Of a stretch of DNA of 64,000 nt, positions 36,500 through 45,230 are shown one piece after another (position 1 is the first letter of the stretch; every line of letters begins with the position of its first letter). Below the pieces are notes generated by a model. It saw only the letters and a list, made by a program, of their open reading frames with translations, searched no databases and was not told the origin of the DNA. The translations under genes and the position numbers were made by a program. Origin of the DNA: Streptomyces sp. DvalAA-43 (GTDB lineage Bacteria > Actinomycetota > Actinomycetes > Streptomycetales > Streptomycetaceae); assembly GCF_900091725.1 (NCBI RefSeq), contig NZ_FMBW01000026.1, positions 166,655 through 230,654 of the forward strand. Direction: 5' to 3'.

Positions 36500-37489
36500 A
36501 TGCTCATCGACACGTACGACCGGGTGGCCACCGACCTGCGCGTCTCGCTGACCGACCGGTGCAATCTGCGGTGCACCTACTGCATGCCCGAAGAGGGCCT
36601 GCAATGGCTCGCCAAGCCCGACCTGCTCAGCGACGACGAGATCGTCCGGCTGATCCGCATCGCCGTCACCCGGCTCGGCATCACCGAGGTCCGATTCACC
36701 GGCGGCGAGCCGCTGCTCCGCCCCGGGCTCGTCTCCATCGTCGAGCGGTGCGCGGCCCTCGACCCGCGTCCCAGGATGTCCCTCACCACCAACGGCATCG
36801 GCCTCCGTCGCACCGCCGCCGCGCTCAAGGCCGCCGGTCTCGACCGGGTCAACGTCTCGCTGGACACCCTGCGCCCCGAGGTCTTCAAGACCCTCACCCG
36901 CCGCGACCGCCACCACGACGTGCTGGCCGGCCTCGAAGCCGCCCGCGACGCCGGGCTCACCCCGGTCAAGGTCAACACCGTCCTGATGCCGGGGCTCAAC
37001 GACGACGAGGCCCCCGAGCTGCTCGCCTGGGCCGTCGAGCAGGGGTACGAGCTCCGCTTCATCGAGCAGATGCCGCTGGACGCCCAGCATGGCTGGAAGC
37101 GCGACGGCATGATCACGGCGGACGACATACTCACCTCGCTGCGCACCCGCTTCACCCTCACCGAGGAGGGCGACGGGGAGCGCGGCTCCGCCCCGGCCGA
37201 GCGCTGGACCGTCGACGGCGGCCCCCACCGGGTCGGTGTCATCGCCTCCGTCACCCGCCCGTTCTGCCGCGCCTGCGACCGCACCAGGCTCACCGCGGAC
37301 GGCCAGGTGCGCACCTGCCTCTTCGCCCGCGAGGAGACCGATCTGCGCGGCGCCCTGCGCTCGGACGCCCCGGACGAGGAGATCGCCCGGATCTGGACGC
37401 TCGCGATGTGGGGCAAGAAGGCCGGATCGGGCCTGGACGACCCGTCCTTCCTCCAGCCCGACCGGCCGATGTCGGCGATCGGCGGCTAG
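36500..37489 (+). CDS. moaA: GTP 3',8-cyclase MoaA (molybdenum cofactor)
   Basis: A 329-residue radical-SAM enzyme that converts GTP to the precursor of cyclic pyranopterin. The SAM cluster is C21-x3-C25-x2-C28 in DRCNLRCTYC, with FTGGEPLLRPG following. The second cluster is in FCRACDRTRL with a third Cys in VRTCLFA. The C-terminal Gly-Gly tail (SAIGG) is intact. It stands alone here; the other moa genes are elsewhere. The ATG is preceded by GGGGGAGGGGG. Confidence 0.97.
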   Translation: MLIDTYDRVATDLRVSLTDRCNLRCTYCMPEEGLQWLAKPDLLSDDEIVRLIRIAVTRLGITEVRFTGGEPLLRPGLVSIVERCAALDPRPRMSLTTNGIGLRRTAAALKAAGLDRVNVSLDTLRPEVFKTLTRRDRHHDVLAGLEAARDAGLTPVKVNTVLMPGLNDDEAPELLAWAVEQGYELRFIEQMPLDAQHGWKRDGMITADDILTSLRTRFTLTEEGDGERGSAPAERWTVDGGPHRVGVIASVTRPFCRACDRTRLTADGQVRTCLFAREETDLRGALRSDAPDEEIARIWTLAMWGKKAGSGLDDPSFLQPDRPMSAIGG

Positions 37490-37510
37490 GGCCTCTCGTC
37501 TGGTCAGGCC

Positions 37511-37768
37511 CTAGGACCGACCACGGCCGTCGGCGCCGGACTCCCACTCCGCCAGCGTCACGACATCCTTGAGGAAGCCCCGGACGCCGAGGAACGAGGA
37601 GAGGTGCTCCCGGTGTTCCTCGCAGGCCAGCCAGGTCTTGCGGCGCTCGGGGGTGTGCAGCTTCGGGTTGTTCCAGGCGAGCACCCACACGGCGTCGGCC
37701 CGGCAGCCCTTGGCGGAACAGATGGGTGTGGTGGCACCGCTCTCAGCTGCGGTTTCAGGGGAGTTCAC
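37511..37768 (-). CDS. Small Cys/His-containing protein of unknown function
   Basis: An 85-residue protein: MNSPETAAESGATTPICSAK. Possible metal ligands are C17 and C22 (ICSAKGC) and CEEH-x2-H (LACEEHREH). The C-terminus is amphipathic. Similar Streptomyces proteins are annotated as hypothetical or, wrongly in my view, as acetone carboxylase. It is convergent with moaA, 21 bp away. Confidence 0.75.
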   Translation of the reverse strand: MNSPETAAESGATTPICSAKGCRADAVWVLAWNNPKLHTPERRKTWLACEEHREHLSSFLGVRGFLKDVVTLAEWESGADGRGRS

Positions 37769-37816
37769 GGACTCAACCCTAGGGCCTGTCCGGGGTGGAC
37801 CGGGCCGGAGAAAAAG

Positions 37817-37854
37817 CGACGCCGGGCAGCCACGGGGGGAGCTGCCCGGCGTCG
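37817..37854 (-). terminator. 14-bp hairpin downstream of the DUF3099 gene
   Basis: CGACGCCGGGCAGC and GCTGCCCGGCGTCG pair perfectly around a 10-nt loop. It lies between two minus-strand genes. The stretch 37855-37984 has no supported gene; its AT-richer end may hold a promoter. Confidence 0.75.
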
Positions 37855-37984
37855 GTCTGTCGCTCCGACGGGGGATGCGGAGCGCCTACGAAGTATGTCA
37901 CGCAGACCGGGGTGCGGTGCACCGTAACTTCATGATTGATCTGAGGTTTTCTTGAGCTTCGGCTGCCCGCGTGCCCGGCCGGGC

Positions 37985-38350
37985 TCAGGCCGGTCCGCCG
38001 CCGTGGTGGACCCCGTCGCCCTCCGGACCCGATTCCGCGGCACCGGCCACGGGCGCCGGGCCGAGCGCCGGACGCATCGGCGCCGGTACGAAGGTGGAAG
38101 GGAGCGAAGGGGTGTTCTCCCGGCCCGCGTTGGCGATGACCACCGCCACGTACGGCAGCAGCACGCCGAGCGCGAGCGCCACGATCGCGACATACCGTTC
38201 GACGTTCCACAGCACCGCGGCCAGGACCACCGAGACCGTCCGTACGGACATCGAGATCACATAGCGCCGCTGCCTGCCGCGCACATCGTCCGCGAGTCCC
38301 TGCCGGGCGCCCGTGATCCGGAAGACCTCGCCGCCGCTCTGCTTCCGCAT
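37985..38350 (-). CDS. DUF3099-type small membrane protein
   Basis: A 121-residue protein: MRKQSGGEVFRITGARQGLA, then basic RGRQRRYVISMS and two membrane helices (about residues 33-52 and 53-75), followed by a Pro/Gly/Ala-rich cytosolic or exposed tail. The N-terminal half matches DUF3099, an actinobacterial family of unknown role. A long open frame continues upstream but only antisense to tyrS, and I disregard it. Confidence 0.8.
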   Translation of the reverse strand: MRKQSGGEVFRITGARQGLADDVRGRQRRYVISMSVRTVSVVLAAVLWNVERYVAIVALALGVLLPYVAVVIANAGRENTPSLPSTFVPAPMRPALGPAPVAGAAESGPEGDGVHHGGGPA

Positions 38351-38597
38351 CACGTCTCCCTCACCCTTCCCCCAGCGCCCGGCGGGCCGGGGGCACCGCA
38401 TTCCCGTGCCGGACGCTCCCGGACCGGGCCGCGAACCACGGTACGCCCGCCACCCGGCGGCTTCGAGACCGGGGCACGCCCTGTTCGTACATATCGGCAT
38501 CCGTGCCGCACGTACGGACCCTTCCGGCATGCGGTGCCGGGCGCGCGGGCCGAGACTGGGCGGACATGCGCGACATCGCGTCGCACGAGGAGGCGAC

Positions 38598-38873
38598 ATG
38601 GGCTGGTTGTGGGCAATCATCGTGGGTCTGGTGCTCGGTCTGATCGCGAAGGCGATCCTGCCCGGCAAACAGAACATCCCACTCTGGCTGACGATCATCT
38701 TCGGCATGATCGGCAGCGTGCTCGGCAATGCCGTCGCCACCTGGATCGGTGTCAACGACACCAAGGGCATCGACTGGATCCGCCATCTGTTCCAGCTGAT
38801 CGGTGCGGTGGTGGTCGTCGGCGTCGGCGACATGCTGTGGGCCTCGTTCCGCGGGTCCAGGCACAAGACCTGA
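38598..38873 (+). CDS. GlsB/YeaQ/YmgE family stress-response membrane protein
   Basis: A 91-residue protein with three hydrophobic segments: WAIIVGLVLGLIAKAIL, LTIIFGMIGSVLGNAVATWI and LFQLIGAVVVVGVGDMLW. Gly-rich helices are typical of this transglycosylase-associated family, which is linked to stress. Strong ribosome binding site GAGGAGG before the ATG. Confidence 0.9.
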   Translation: MGWLWAIIVGLVLGLIAKAILPGKQNIPLWLTIIFGMIGSVLGNAVATWIGVNDTKGIDWIRHLFQLIGAVVVVGVGDMLWASFRGSRHKT

Positions 38874-38886
38874 ACCGGCGGGCGGA

Positions 38887-38933
38887 CGCACCGCGGGCCG
38901 GACACGCGCCATGCGTGCCCGGCCCGCGGTGCG
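38887..38933. terminator. Bidirectional terminator before tyrS
   Basis: CGCACCGCGGGCCGG and CCGGCCCGCGGTGCG form a 15-bp stem, with an inner CACGC/GCGTG stem on top. It serves convergent genes. Confidence 0.85.
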
Positions 38934-38949
38934 CGGTCGTGGTCCGGGA

Positions 38950-40215
38950 TCAGCCGGTGACCTCGACGGCGGCGAGGTTCTTCTTGCCCCGGCGCAGTAC
39001 CAGCCAGCGCCCGTGCAGCAGCTCCTCGCGGGCCGGCGCGCTCTCGCCGTCCGTGACCTTGACGTTGTTCACGTACGCGCCGCCCTCCTTCACCGTGCGA
39101 CGGGCGCCCGACTTGCTCGGCGCCAGACCGACCTCCACCAGGAGATCCACCAGCGGGCCGAGCTCGGTGACCCGCGCGTGCGGCACCTCGGACAGCGCGG
39201 CGCCCAGCGTCGCCTCGTCCAGCTCGCCGAGCTCGCCCTGGCCGAAGAGCGCCTTCGACGCCGCGATGACCGCGGCGCACTGATCGGCACCGTGCACCAG
39301 CGTCGTCAGCTCCTCGGCCAGCGCGCGCTGCGCCGACCGGGCCTGCGGACGCTCCTCGGTGACCTTCTCCAGCTCCGTCAGCTCCTCGGGGCCGAGGAAG
39401 CTGAGGACGCGCATGTACCGCGAGATGTCCCGGTCGTCCACGTTCAGCCAGAACTGGTAGAACGCGTACGGCGTGGTCATCGTCGGATCGAGCCAGACGG
39501 CACCGCTCTCGGACTTGCCGAACTTGGTCCCGTCCGCCTTCGTCATCAGCGGGGTCGCCAGCGCGTGCACCTCGGCGCCCGGCTCCAGGCGGTGGATCAG
39601 GTCGAGACCGGCGGTGAGGTTGCCCCACTGGTCGCTGCCGCCCTGCTGGAGGGTGCAGCCGTAGCGCCGGTACAGCTCCAGGAAGTCCATGCTCTGGAGT
39701 AGCTGGTAGCTGAACTCGGTGTAGCTGATGCCCTCGTCGGACTCCAGCCGCCGGGCGATGGACTCCTTGGTCAGCATCTTGTTGACGCGGAAGTGCTTGC
39801 CGATGTCCCGGAGGAACTCGATCGCGGACATGCCCGCGGTCCAGTCCAGGTTGTTCACCATGACCGCCGCGTTCTCGCCCTCGAAGGAGAGGAACGGCTC
39901 GATCTGGGACCGCAGCCGCGACACCCAGGCTGCGACCGTCTCCGGATCGTTCAGCGTGCGCTCCGCGGTCGGCCGCGGGTCACCGATCTGACCCGTCGCA
40001 CCGCCCACCAGGGCGAGCGGCCGCAGACCGGCCCGCTGGAGCCGGCGCATGGTGAGCACCTGCACCAGATGGCCGACGTGCAGACTCGCCGCGGTGGGGT
40101 CGTAGCCGCAATAGAAGGTGACGGGACCGTCCGCGAGAGCCTTGCGCAGTGCGTCCTCATCAGTGGACTGGGCGAACAGCCCGCGCCACTTCAGCTCGTC
40201 GACGATGTCCGTCAC
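38950..40215 (-). CDS. tyrS: Tyrosyl-tRNA synthetase
   Basis: A 421-residue class Ic synthetase that charges tRNA-Tyr. The N-terminal part has [18 protein letters not shown] (Tyr pocket and HIGH-type motif, about residues 35-52), GGSDQWGN for tyrosine and KFGKSE (KMSKS loop, near 232). The C-terminal S4 RNA-binding domain (about 350-415) includes [15 protein letters not shown]. It is transcribed alone. I found no T-box leader. Confidence 0.98.
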   Translation of the reverse strand: MTDIVDELKWRGLFAQSTDEDALRKALADGPVTFYCGYDPTAASLHVGHLVQVLTMRRLQRAGLRPLALVGGATGQIGDPRPTAERTLNDPETVAAWVSRLRSQIEPFLSFEGENAAVMVNNLDWTAGMSAIEFLRDIGKHFRVNKMLTKESIARRLESDEGISYTEFSYQLLQSMDFLELYRRYGCTLQQGGSDQWGNLTAGLDLIHRLEPGAEVHALATPLMTKADGTKFGKSESGAVWLDPTMTTPYAFYQFWLNVDDRDISRYMRVLSFLGPEELTELEKVTEERPQARSAQRALAEELTTLVHGADQCAAVIAASKALFGQGELGELDEATLGAALSEVPHARVTELGPLVDLLVEVGLAPSKSGARRTVKEGGAYVNNVKVTDGESAPAREELLHGRWLVLRRGKKNLAAVEVTG

Positions 40216-40274
40216 GGTTCCGGTGCTCCTCGTGATGCGTACGGGTAAGGGTCTTCCTGCTCAGTCTAGGCGGG

Positions 40275-41669
40275 TCACACGCCCGGACTCACCGAGCTCA
40301 TGTTGAAGTCGGGGATGCGCAGCGCGGGCATCGCGGCCCGGGTGAACCAGTCGCCCCACTCGCGCGGCAGCGTCCTCTCGGTACGGCCCGCCTCCGAGGC
40401 CCGCGACAGCAGATCCACCGGCGACTCGTTGAACCGGAAGTTGTTCACCTCGCCGACGACCTCGCCGTCCTCGACGAGATACACCCCGTCACGGGTCAGC
40501 CCGGTCAGCAGCAGTGTGGCCGGATCGACCTCGCGGATGTACCACATGCAGGTCAGCAGGAGCCCGCGCCCGGTCGTCGCGGCCACCATCTCCTCCAGGG
40601 ACCGCTCACCGCCGCCCTCCAGCACCAGGTTGTCGATCGTCGGCGTGACCGGCTGCCCGGTCAGCCCCGCCGAGTGCCGGGTGGTCGTCAGATGCTCCAG
40701 CCGGCCCTCCCGCAGCCAGTCGGTCGGCGTCAGCGGCAGACCGTTGTCGAAGACGGAGGCGCTGTCCCCGGAGGAGTGGGCGATCACGAACGGCGCCGAC
40801 TCCAGACCCGGTGCGTACGGGTCGCTGCGGAGCGTCAGCGGCAGCTCGGAGAGCCGCTCGCCGACCCTGGTCCCGCCGCCCGGCTTCGAGAACACCGTCC
40901 GGCCCTCCGCGGCGTCCCGCGCGGCCGACGACCACAGCTGGTAGATCAGCAGATCGGCCACGGCGGTCGGCGGCAGCAGCGTCTCGTACCGCCCGGCGGG
41001 CAGCTCGATACGGCGCTGTGCCCAGCGCAGCCGCTGCGCCAGCTCCGCGTCCAGCCCGACCGGGTCGACGTCCTTGAAGTCACGCGTCGCGCGGCCCGCC
41101 CAGCACGAACGGGTGCGGTCGGGGGACTTGGCGTTGAGCTCCAGCTTCCCGGTCGGCTGGTCGTGGCGCAGCCGCAGCCCGGTCGACGTACCGAGGTAGG
41201 TCGACGTCAGCTCGTGGTGGGCGAAGCCGTACAGCTCACGGCCGCCGGAGCGGGCGCGGGCGAAGGCGTCGCCGAGCGCCGGGGCGAACTCCGCGAAGAC
41301 GTCCGAGTCGGTCTCGGCCGGTGCGTCCGTGAAGTCGGGCGACGTGGGCACCCCGGTGACCAGCGGCTGCGCGTCCTCCGCCGGACCGGCCCCGCGCGCC
41401 GCCGCCTCGGCGGCCCTCACCAGCGGCTCCAGGTCGTCGGCGGTGACCGCGGACCGCGACACCACACCGGACGCGGTGCCCTGCGCGCCGTCGACGGTCG
41501 CGATGACGGTCAGGGTCCGCCCCCGGGTCACCCCGTTCGTCGTGAGCGCGTTGCCGGCCCAGCGCAGATTCGCGGACGACTCCTCGTCGGCGATGACCAC
41601 GCAGCCGTCGGCGGTGGACAGTTCGAGTGCCCGCTCGACGATCTCGTGCGGCTTGCTGACGCGGCTCAT
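40275..41669 (-). CDS. TldD/PmbA family metalloprotease subunit, TldE/PmbA-like
   Basis: A 464-residue partner subunit. It shows the N-terminal substrate-binding region (VERALELSTADGCVVIADEE), FVIAHSSGDSASVFDNGLPLTP and GGGERSLEEMVAATTGRGLLLTCMWYIREVDP near the C-terminus. It lacks HExxH, as expected for TldE, which pairs with the zinc-bearing TldD to trim peptides. Its ATG overlaps the stop of a 29-residue mini-ORF made by duplication of the junction with tldD. Confidence 0.9.
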   Translation of the reverse strand: MSRVSKPHEIVERALELSTADGCVVIADEESSANLRWAGNALTTNGVTRGRTLTVIATVDGAQGTASGVVSRSAVTADDLEPLVRAAEAAARGAGPAEDAQPLVTGVPTSPDFTDAPAETDSDVFAEFAPALGDAFARARSGGRELYGFAHHELTSTYLGTSTGLRLRHDQPTGKLELNAKSPDRTRSCWAGRATRDFKDVDPVGLDAELAQRLRWAQRRIELPAGRYETLLPPTAVADLLIYQLWSSAARDAAEGRTVFSKPGGGTRVGERLSELPLTLRSDPYAPGLESAPFVIAHSSGDSASVFDNGLPLTPTDWLREGRLEHLTTTRHSAGLTGQPVTPTIDNLVLEGGGERSLEEMVAATTGRGLLLTCMWYIREVDPATLLLTGLTRDGVYLVEDGEVVGEVNNFRFNESPVDLLSRASEAGRTERTLPREWGDWFTRAAMPALRIPDFNMSSVSPGV

Positions 41670-41781
41670 CGTCCGGCCTCCTGCGTCGTATTGAGACTGT
41701 GCTGTCCCGGGGGACGACCCCCGGACCCCCAGCCGGTTCCGTGGTGACGGCTCATCGTCCGGCCTCCTGCGTCGTATTGAG
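41662..41781. repeat. 34-bp direct repeat at the TldD/TldE junction with hairpin spacer
   Basis: Two identical 34-bp copies (41662-41695 and 41748-41781), beginning CGGCTCATCGTCCGGCCTCC, flank 52 bp that contain the palindrome CCGGGGG-TCGT-CCCCCGG. One copy carries the tldE start, the other the tldD stop. Confidence 0.92.
41666..41755 (-). CDS. Duplication-born mini-ORF between tldD and tldE
   Basis: A 29-residue frame that starts with an ATG overlapping the tldD stop (ATGA), begins MSRHHGTGWGSGG, and ends with a copy of the TldD C-terminus (NTTQEAGR). Its stop overlaps the tldE ATG (ATGA). It thereby keeps translational coupling across the inserted segment. No independent function is implied. 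Confidence 0.45.
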   Translation of the reverse strand: MSRHHGTGWGSGGRPPGQHSLNTTQEAGR

Positions 41782-43275
41782 GATGTTCACGCCTCGGAAG
41801 AGGGCGGAGGGGCAGCCGTGCGAGACGGCCGCGATCTGGCCGGGCTGGGCCTTGCCGCAGTTGAAGGCGCCGCCCAGGACGTATGTCTGCGGGCCGCCGA
41901 CCTTCTCCATCGAGCCCCAGAAGTCCGTCGTCGTCGCCTGGTACGCGACGTCGCGCAGCTGCCCGGCCAGCCTGCCGTTCTCGATCCGGAAGAACCGCTG
42001 ACCGGTGAACTGGAAGTTGTAGCGCTGCATGTCGATCGACCAGGACCGGTCGCCGACCACGTAGATGCCGCGCTCCACCCCGCCGATCAGATCCTCCGTG
42101 GACAGCCCGCCCGGATCCGGCCGCAGCGACACATTGGCCATCCGCTGGACGGGGACATGGCCCGGCGAGTCCGCGTACGCGCAGCCGTTGGAACGGCCCA
42201 GCCCCGTCAGCTTCGCGATCCGCCGGTCCAGTTGGTACCCGACCAGCGTCCCGTCCTTGATCAGGTCCCAGGACTGCGCCTGGACACCCTCGTCGTCGTA
42301 CCCGATGGTCGCGAGCCCGTGCTCGGCGGTGCGGTCACCGGTCACATTCATCACGGGGGAGCCGTACGCCAGCTTCCCCAGCTGGTCGAAGGTGGCGAAC
42401 GACGTCCCGGCGTACGCCGCCTCGTAGCCCAGCGCCCGGTCCAGCTCGGTGGCGTGGCCGATCGACTCATGGATGGTCAGCCAGAGGTTGGAGGGGTCGA
42501 CGACCAGGTCGTACGTCCCCGCCTCGACGCTCGGCGCCCGCATCTTCTCGGCCAGCAGCCCGGGAATCCGCTCCAGTTCGCCGTCCCAGTCCCAGCCGGT
42601 CCCGGTCAGGTACTCCCAGCCGCGGCCCACCGGCGGGGCGATCGTCCGCATCGAGTCGAACTCACCGGTGGTCCCGTCCACGGCGACCGCGGTGAACTGC
42701 GGATGCAGCCGCACCCGTTGCTGGGTGGTCACGGTGCCGGCCGTGTCCGCGTAGAACTTGTTCTCGTGGACGGTCATCAGCGAGGCGTCCACATGCGCGA
42801 CGCCCTCGGCACCGAGGAGCCGGCCGCTCCACTCGGCGAGCAGCCCCGCCTTCTCCTCGGCCGGTACGTCGAAGGGGTCGATGTCGTACGCCGAGACCCA
42901 GGTCCGCTCGCCGTGCACCGGCTCGTCGGCCAGCTCGACCCTCTCGTCCGAGCCGGCCGCCGCGATCACCTTGGCCGACAGCTTCGCCATGGCGACGGCC
43001 TGCGAGGCCACCTTCGCCGCGGCGTCCATCGTCAGGTCCACCCCGGACGCGAAGCCCCACGCCCCGCCGTGCACCACCCGCACCGCGTAGCCGAGATCGG
43101 TGGTGTCCGAGGACCCGGCGGGCCGGGCGTCCCGCAGCCGCCAGGACGCGCTGCGCACCCGCTCCAGCCGGAAGTCGGCATGCGCGGCGCCCAGCGCCCG
43201 CGCGCGGGCGAGCGCCGCGTCGGCGAGGGCCCGCAGGGGCAGGGCCAGGAATGACTGATCTACCTCATGAGGCAT
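41752..43275 (-). CDS. tldD: TldD family zinc metalloprotease subunit
   Basis: A 507-residue protein with the TldD zinc motif TIHESIGHATELD (HExxxH type, near residue 265), CAYADSPGHVPVQRMANVS and MQRYNFQFTGQRFF. The C-terminal VLGGAFNCGKAQPGQIAAVSHGCPSALF holds a conserved Cys pair. With the next gene it should form the TldD-TldE complex that degrades unfolded peptides or matures leader peptides. GGAG precedes the ATG. No modified-peptide cluster is nearby. Confidence 0.9.
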   Translation of the reverse strand: MPHEVDQSFLALPLRALADAALARARALGAAHADFRLERVRSASWRLRDARPAGSSDTTDLGYAVRVVHGGAWGFASGVDLTMDAAAKVASQAVAMAKLSAKVIAAAGSDERVELADEPVHGERTWVSAYDIDPFDVPAEEKAGLLAEWSGRLLGAEGVAHVDASLMTVHENKFYADTAGTVTTQQRVRLHPQFTAVAVDGTTGEFDSMRTIAPPVGRGWEYLTGTGWDWDGELERIPGLLAEKMRAPSVEAGTYDLVVDPSNLWLTIHESIGHATELDRALGYEAAYAGTSFATFDQLGKLAYGSPVMNVTGDRTAEHGLATIGYDDEGVQAQSWDLIKDGTLVGYQLDRRIAKLTGLGRSNGCAYADSPGHVPVQRMANVSLRPDPGGLSTEDLIGGVERGIYVVGDRSWSIDMQRYNFQFTGQRFFRIENGRLAGQLRDVAYQATTTDFWGSMEKVGGPQTYVLGGAFNCGKAQPGQIAAVSHGCPSALFRGVNILNTTQEAGR

Positions 43276-43520
43276 GTAGTACTCCGTCTTTTCGACAAGT
43301 CTCCGCAGTGAACCATGTCGTGCGCCGAGGGCGACCGGCCACAGGTTTCCCGGCCGAGTCCCCCGTGCACGGTGCGTGGCGCGAATCCGCTCGGACGCCG
43401 CCGCCGTCATCGCACACGAGGCGCCGGGCGGGGCGGCGACCGGTCGATGCGTACCCGACTGTAGGAACCCCACAGTGCCCGGAGGGAGGCGCTGTCAGGG
43501 GCCGATTCCTCGTGGAGCAC

Positions 43521-43549
43521 CTGGTACCGATAGGTTTTCGATGTACCAG
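43521..43549 (+). promoter_or_regulatory. Dyad CTGGTAC-N15-GTACCAG upstream of fabG
   Basis: Perfect 7-bp arms lie 22 bp apart centre to centre, 24 bp before the fabG start, across an AT-richer stretch (ATAGGTTTTCGAT). Likely a regulator site or promoter region. The rest of 43276-43520 has no gene that I can support. Confidence 0.45.
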
Positions 43550-43572
43550 ACCGCTAGGGAAAGGGTGATCCG

Positions 43573-44292
43573 TTGAGCCGCTCGGTTCTCGTCACCGGAG
43601 GAAACCGGGGCATCGGCCTCGCCATCGCCCGCGCTTTCGCCGACAACGGCGACAAGGTCGCGATCACCTACCGCTCCGGCGAGCCGCCCGCGGCGCTCAC
43701 CGAGGCCGGTGTTCTCGCGGTCCGGTGCGACATCACCGACGCCGAACAGGTGGAGCAGGCCTACAAGGAGATCGAGGAGAAGCACGGCAACGTGGAGGTG
43801 CTGGTCGCCAACGCCGGTATCACCAAGGACCAGTTGCTGATGCGGATGTCCGAGGACGACTTCACGTCCGTGCTCGACACCAACCTCACCGGCACCTTCC
43901 GCGTCGTCAAGCGCGCCAACCGCGGCATGCTGCGCGCCAAGAAGGGCCGCGTCGTCCTCATCTCCTCCGTGGTCGGGCTGCTCGGCTCGGCCGGGCAGGC
44001 GAACTACGCCGCCTCCAAGGCCGGCCTGGTCGGCTTCGCCCGCTCGCTGGCCCGTGAGCTCGGCTCCCGGAACATCACTTTCAACGTCGTCGCGCCCGGT
44101 TTCGTCGACACCGACATGACGCAGGTGCTCACCGAGGAGCAGCGCAAGGGCATCGTGTCCCAGGTGCCGCTCGGCCGCTACGCGCAGCCCGAGGAGATCG
44201 CCGCCGCGGTGCGCTTCCTCGCCTCCGACGACGCGTCGTACATCACTGGAGCCGTCATCCCCGTTGACGGCGGATTGGGCATGGGTCACTGA
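43573..44292 (+). CDS. fabG: 3-oxoacyl-ACP reductase
   Basis: A 239-residue SDR that reduces 3-ketoacyl-ACP with NADPH in type II fatty acid synthesis. It has GGNRGIGLAIARAFA near residue 9, NAGITKD, the catalytic Ser in LISSVVGLLGS and Tyr-x3-Lys in ANYAASKAG, and ends VDGGLGMGH. The start appears to be a TTG with AAAGGG upstream. fabI follows after 5 bp, so both elongation-cycle reductases are co-expressed. Confidence 0.94.
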   Translation: MSRSVLVTGGNRGIGLAIARAFADNGDKVAITYRSGEPPAALTEAGVLAVRCDITDAEQVEQAYKEIEEKHGNVEVLVANAGITKDQLLMRMSEDDFTSVLDTNLTGTFRVVKRANRGMLRAKKGRVVLISSVVGLLGSAGQANYAASKAGLVGFARSLARELGSRNITFNVVAPGFVDTDMTQVLTEEQRKGIVSQVPLGRYAQPEEIAAAVRFLASDDASYITGAVIPVDGGLGMGH

Positions 44293-44297
44293 TCACC

Positions 44298-45065
44298 ATG
44301 AGCGGAATTCTCGACGGCAAGCGCATCCTCATCACCGGGGTGCTGATGGAGTCGTCCATCGCGTTCCACACCGCCAAGGTGGCCCAGGAGCAGGGCGCGG
44401 AGATCATCCTGACCGCCTTCCCGCGGCCCACGCTGACGGAGCGCATCGCCAAGAAGCTGCCCAGGCCGGCCAAGGTCATCGAGCTGGACGTGACCAACAC
44501 CGAGCACCTGGACCGGCTCGCCGGCCTGGTGAAGGACGAGCTCGGTTCGCTCGACGGCGTCGTCCACTCCATCGGCTTCGCGCCGCAGGACGCACTCGGC
44601 GGCAACTTCCTCAACACCCCGTTCGAGTCCGTCGCCACGGCGATGCACGTCTCGGCGTTCTCGCTGAAGTCGCTCGCCATGGCCTGCAAGCCGCTGATGA
44701 GCGAGGGCGGCTCGATCGTCGGCCTCACCTTCGACGCGCAGTTCGCCTGGCCGCAGTACGACTGGATGGGCCCGGCCAAGGCCGCGCTGGAGGCCACCTC
44801 CCGCTACCTCGCCCGTGACCTGGGCAAGGACGGGCTGCGCTGCAACCTGGTCTCCGCCGGACCGATCGGCTCGATGGCCGCCAAGTCCATCCCGGGCTTC
44901 GGCGAGCTCGCCGACGTGTGGAACACCCGCTCCCCGCTGGCGTGGGACATGTCCGACCCGGAGCCGGCCGGCCGTGCGGTCGTCGCGCTGCTCTCGGACT
45001 TCTTCCCGAAGACGACGGGCGAGATCATCCACGTCGACGGAGGCGTGCACATGATGGGTGCCTGA
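44298..45065 (+). CDS. fabI: Enoyl-ACP reductase (InhA/FabI type)
   Basis: A 255-residue NADH-dependent reductase of the final elongation step. The N-terminus GILDGKRILITGVLMESSIA gives the variant Rossmann loop of FabI. HSIGFAPQDALGGNF and the catalytic Tyr-x6-Lys in YDWMGPAKAAL are present. The C-terminus ends GEIIHVDGGVHMMGA. It is the likely target of isoniazid- or triclosan-type inhibitors by family. A 19-bp hairpin ends the operon. Confidence 0.96.
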   Translation: MSGILDGKRILITGVLMESSIAFHTAKVAQEQGAEIILTAFPRPTLTERIAKKLPRPAKVIELDVTNTEHLDRLAGLVKDELGSLDGVVHSIGFAPQDALGGNFLNTPFESVATAMHVSAFSLKSLAMACKPLMSEGGSIVGLTFDAQFAWPQYDWMGPAKAALEATSRYLARDLGKDGLRCNLVSAGPIGSMAAKSIPGFGELADVWNTRSPLAWDMSDPEPAGRAVVALLSDFFPKTTGEIIHVDGGVHMMGA

Positions 45066-45090
45066 TCCCGTACGACAGGTTCTGACCCGC

Positions 45091-45128
45091 GAGCCGCGTA
45101 CCGCCTCCGAGGAGGCGGTACGCGGCTC
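45091..45128 (+). terminator. Long hairpin after fabI
   Basis: An 18-bp perfect stem beginning GAGCCGCGTACCGCC, extendable by one more base pair, with only GA in the loop. Confidence 0.88.
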
Positions 45129-45230
45129 GTCCGCGTCCGGGCCCTTCGCCCCGCTCAAGTCGAAAAGACGGTCGATCCACCGCAGAATGTGGTGAACCGG
45201 ACTTCGGGTCGGGCTACGGGAGGAGGTCGC

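Noticed and set aside
38350..39628. Long upstream extension of the DUF3099 frame on the minus strand
   Set aside because: It lies out of frame within tyrS and the stress-membrane gene. The real start has normal composition only from MRKQSGG.
41752..43275. TldD/TldE as maturation proteases of a RiPP cluster
   Set aside because: No precursor peptide or modification enzyme was seen around them; they are likely the general cellular pair.
43573..45065. Fatty-acid genes as part of a biosynthetic cluster
   Set aside because: Only fabG and fabI are present, with housekeeping neighbours; no ketosynthase, ACP or tailoring genes.
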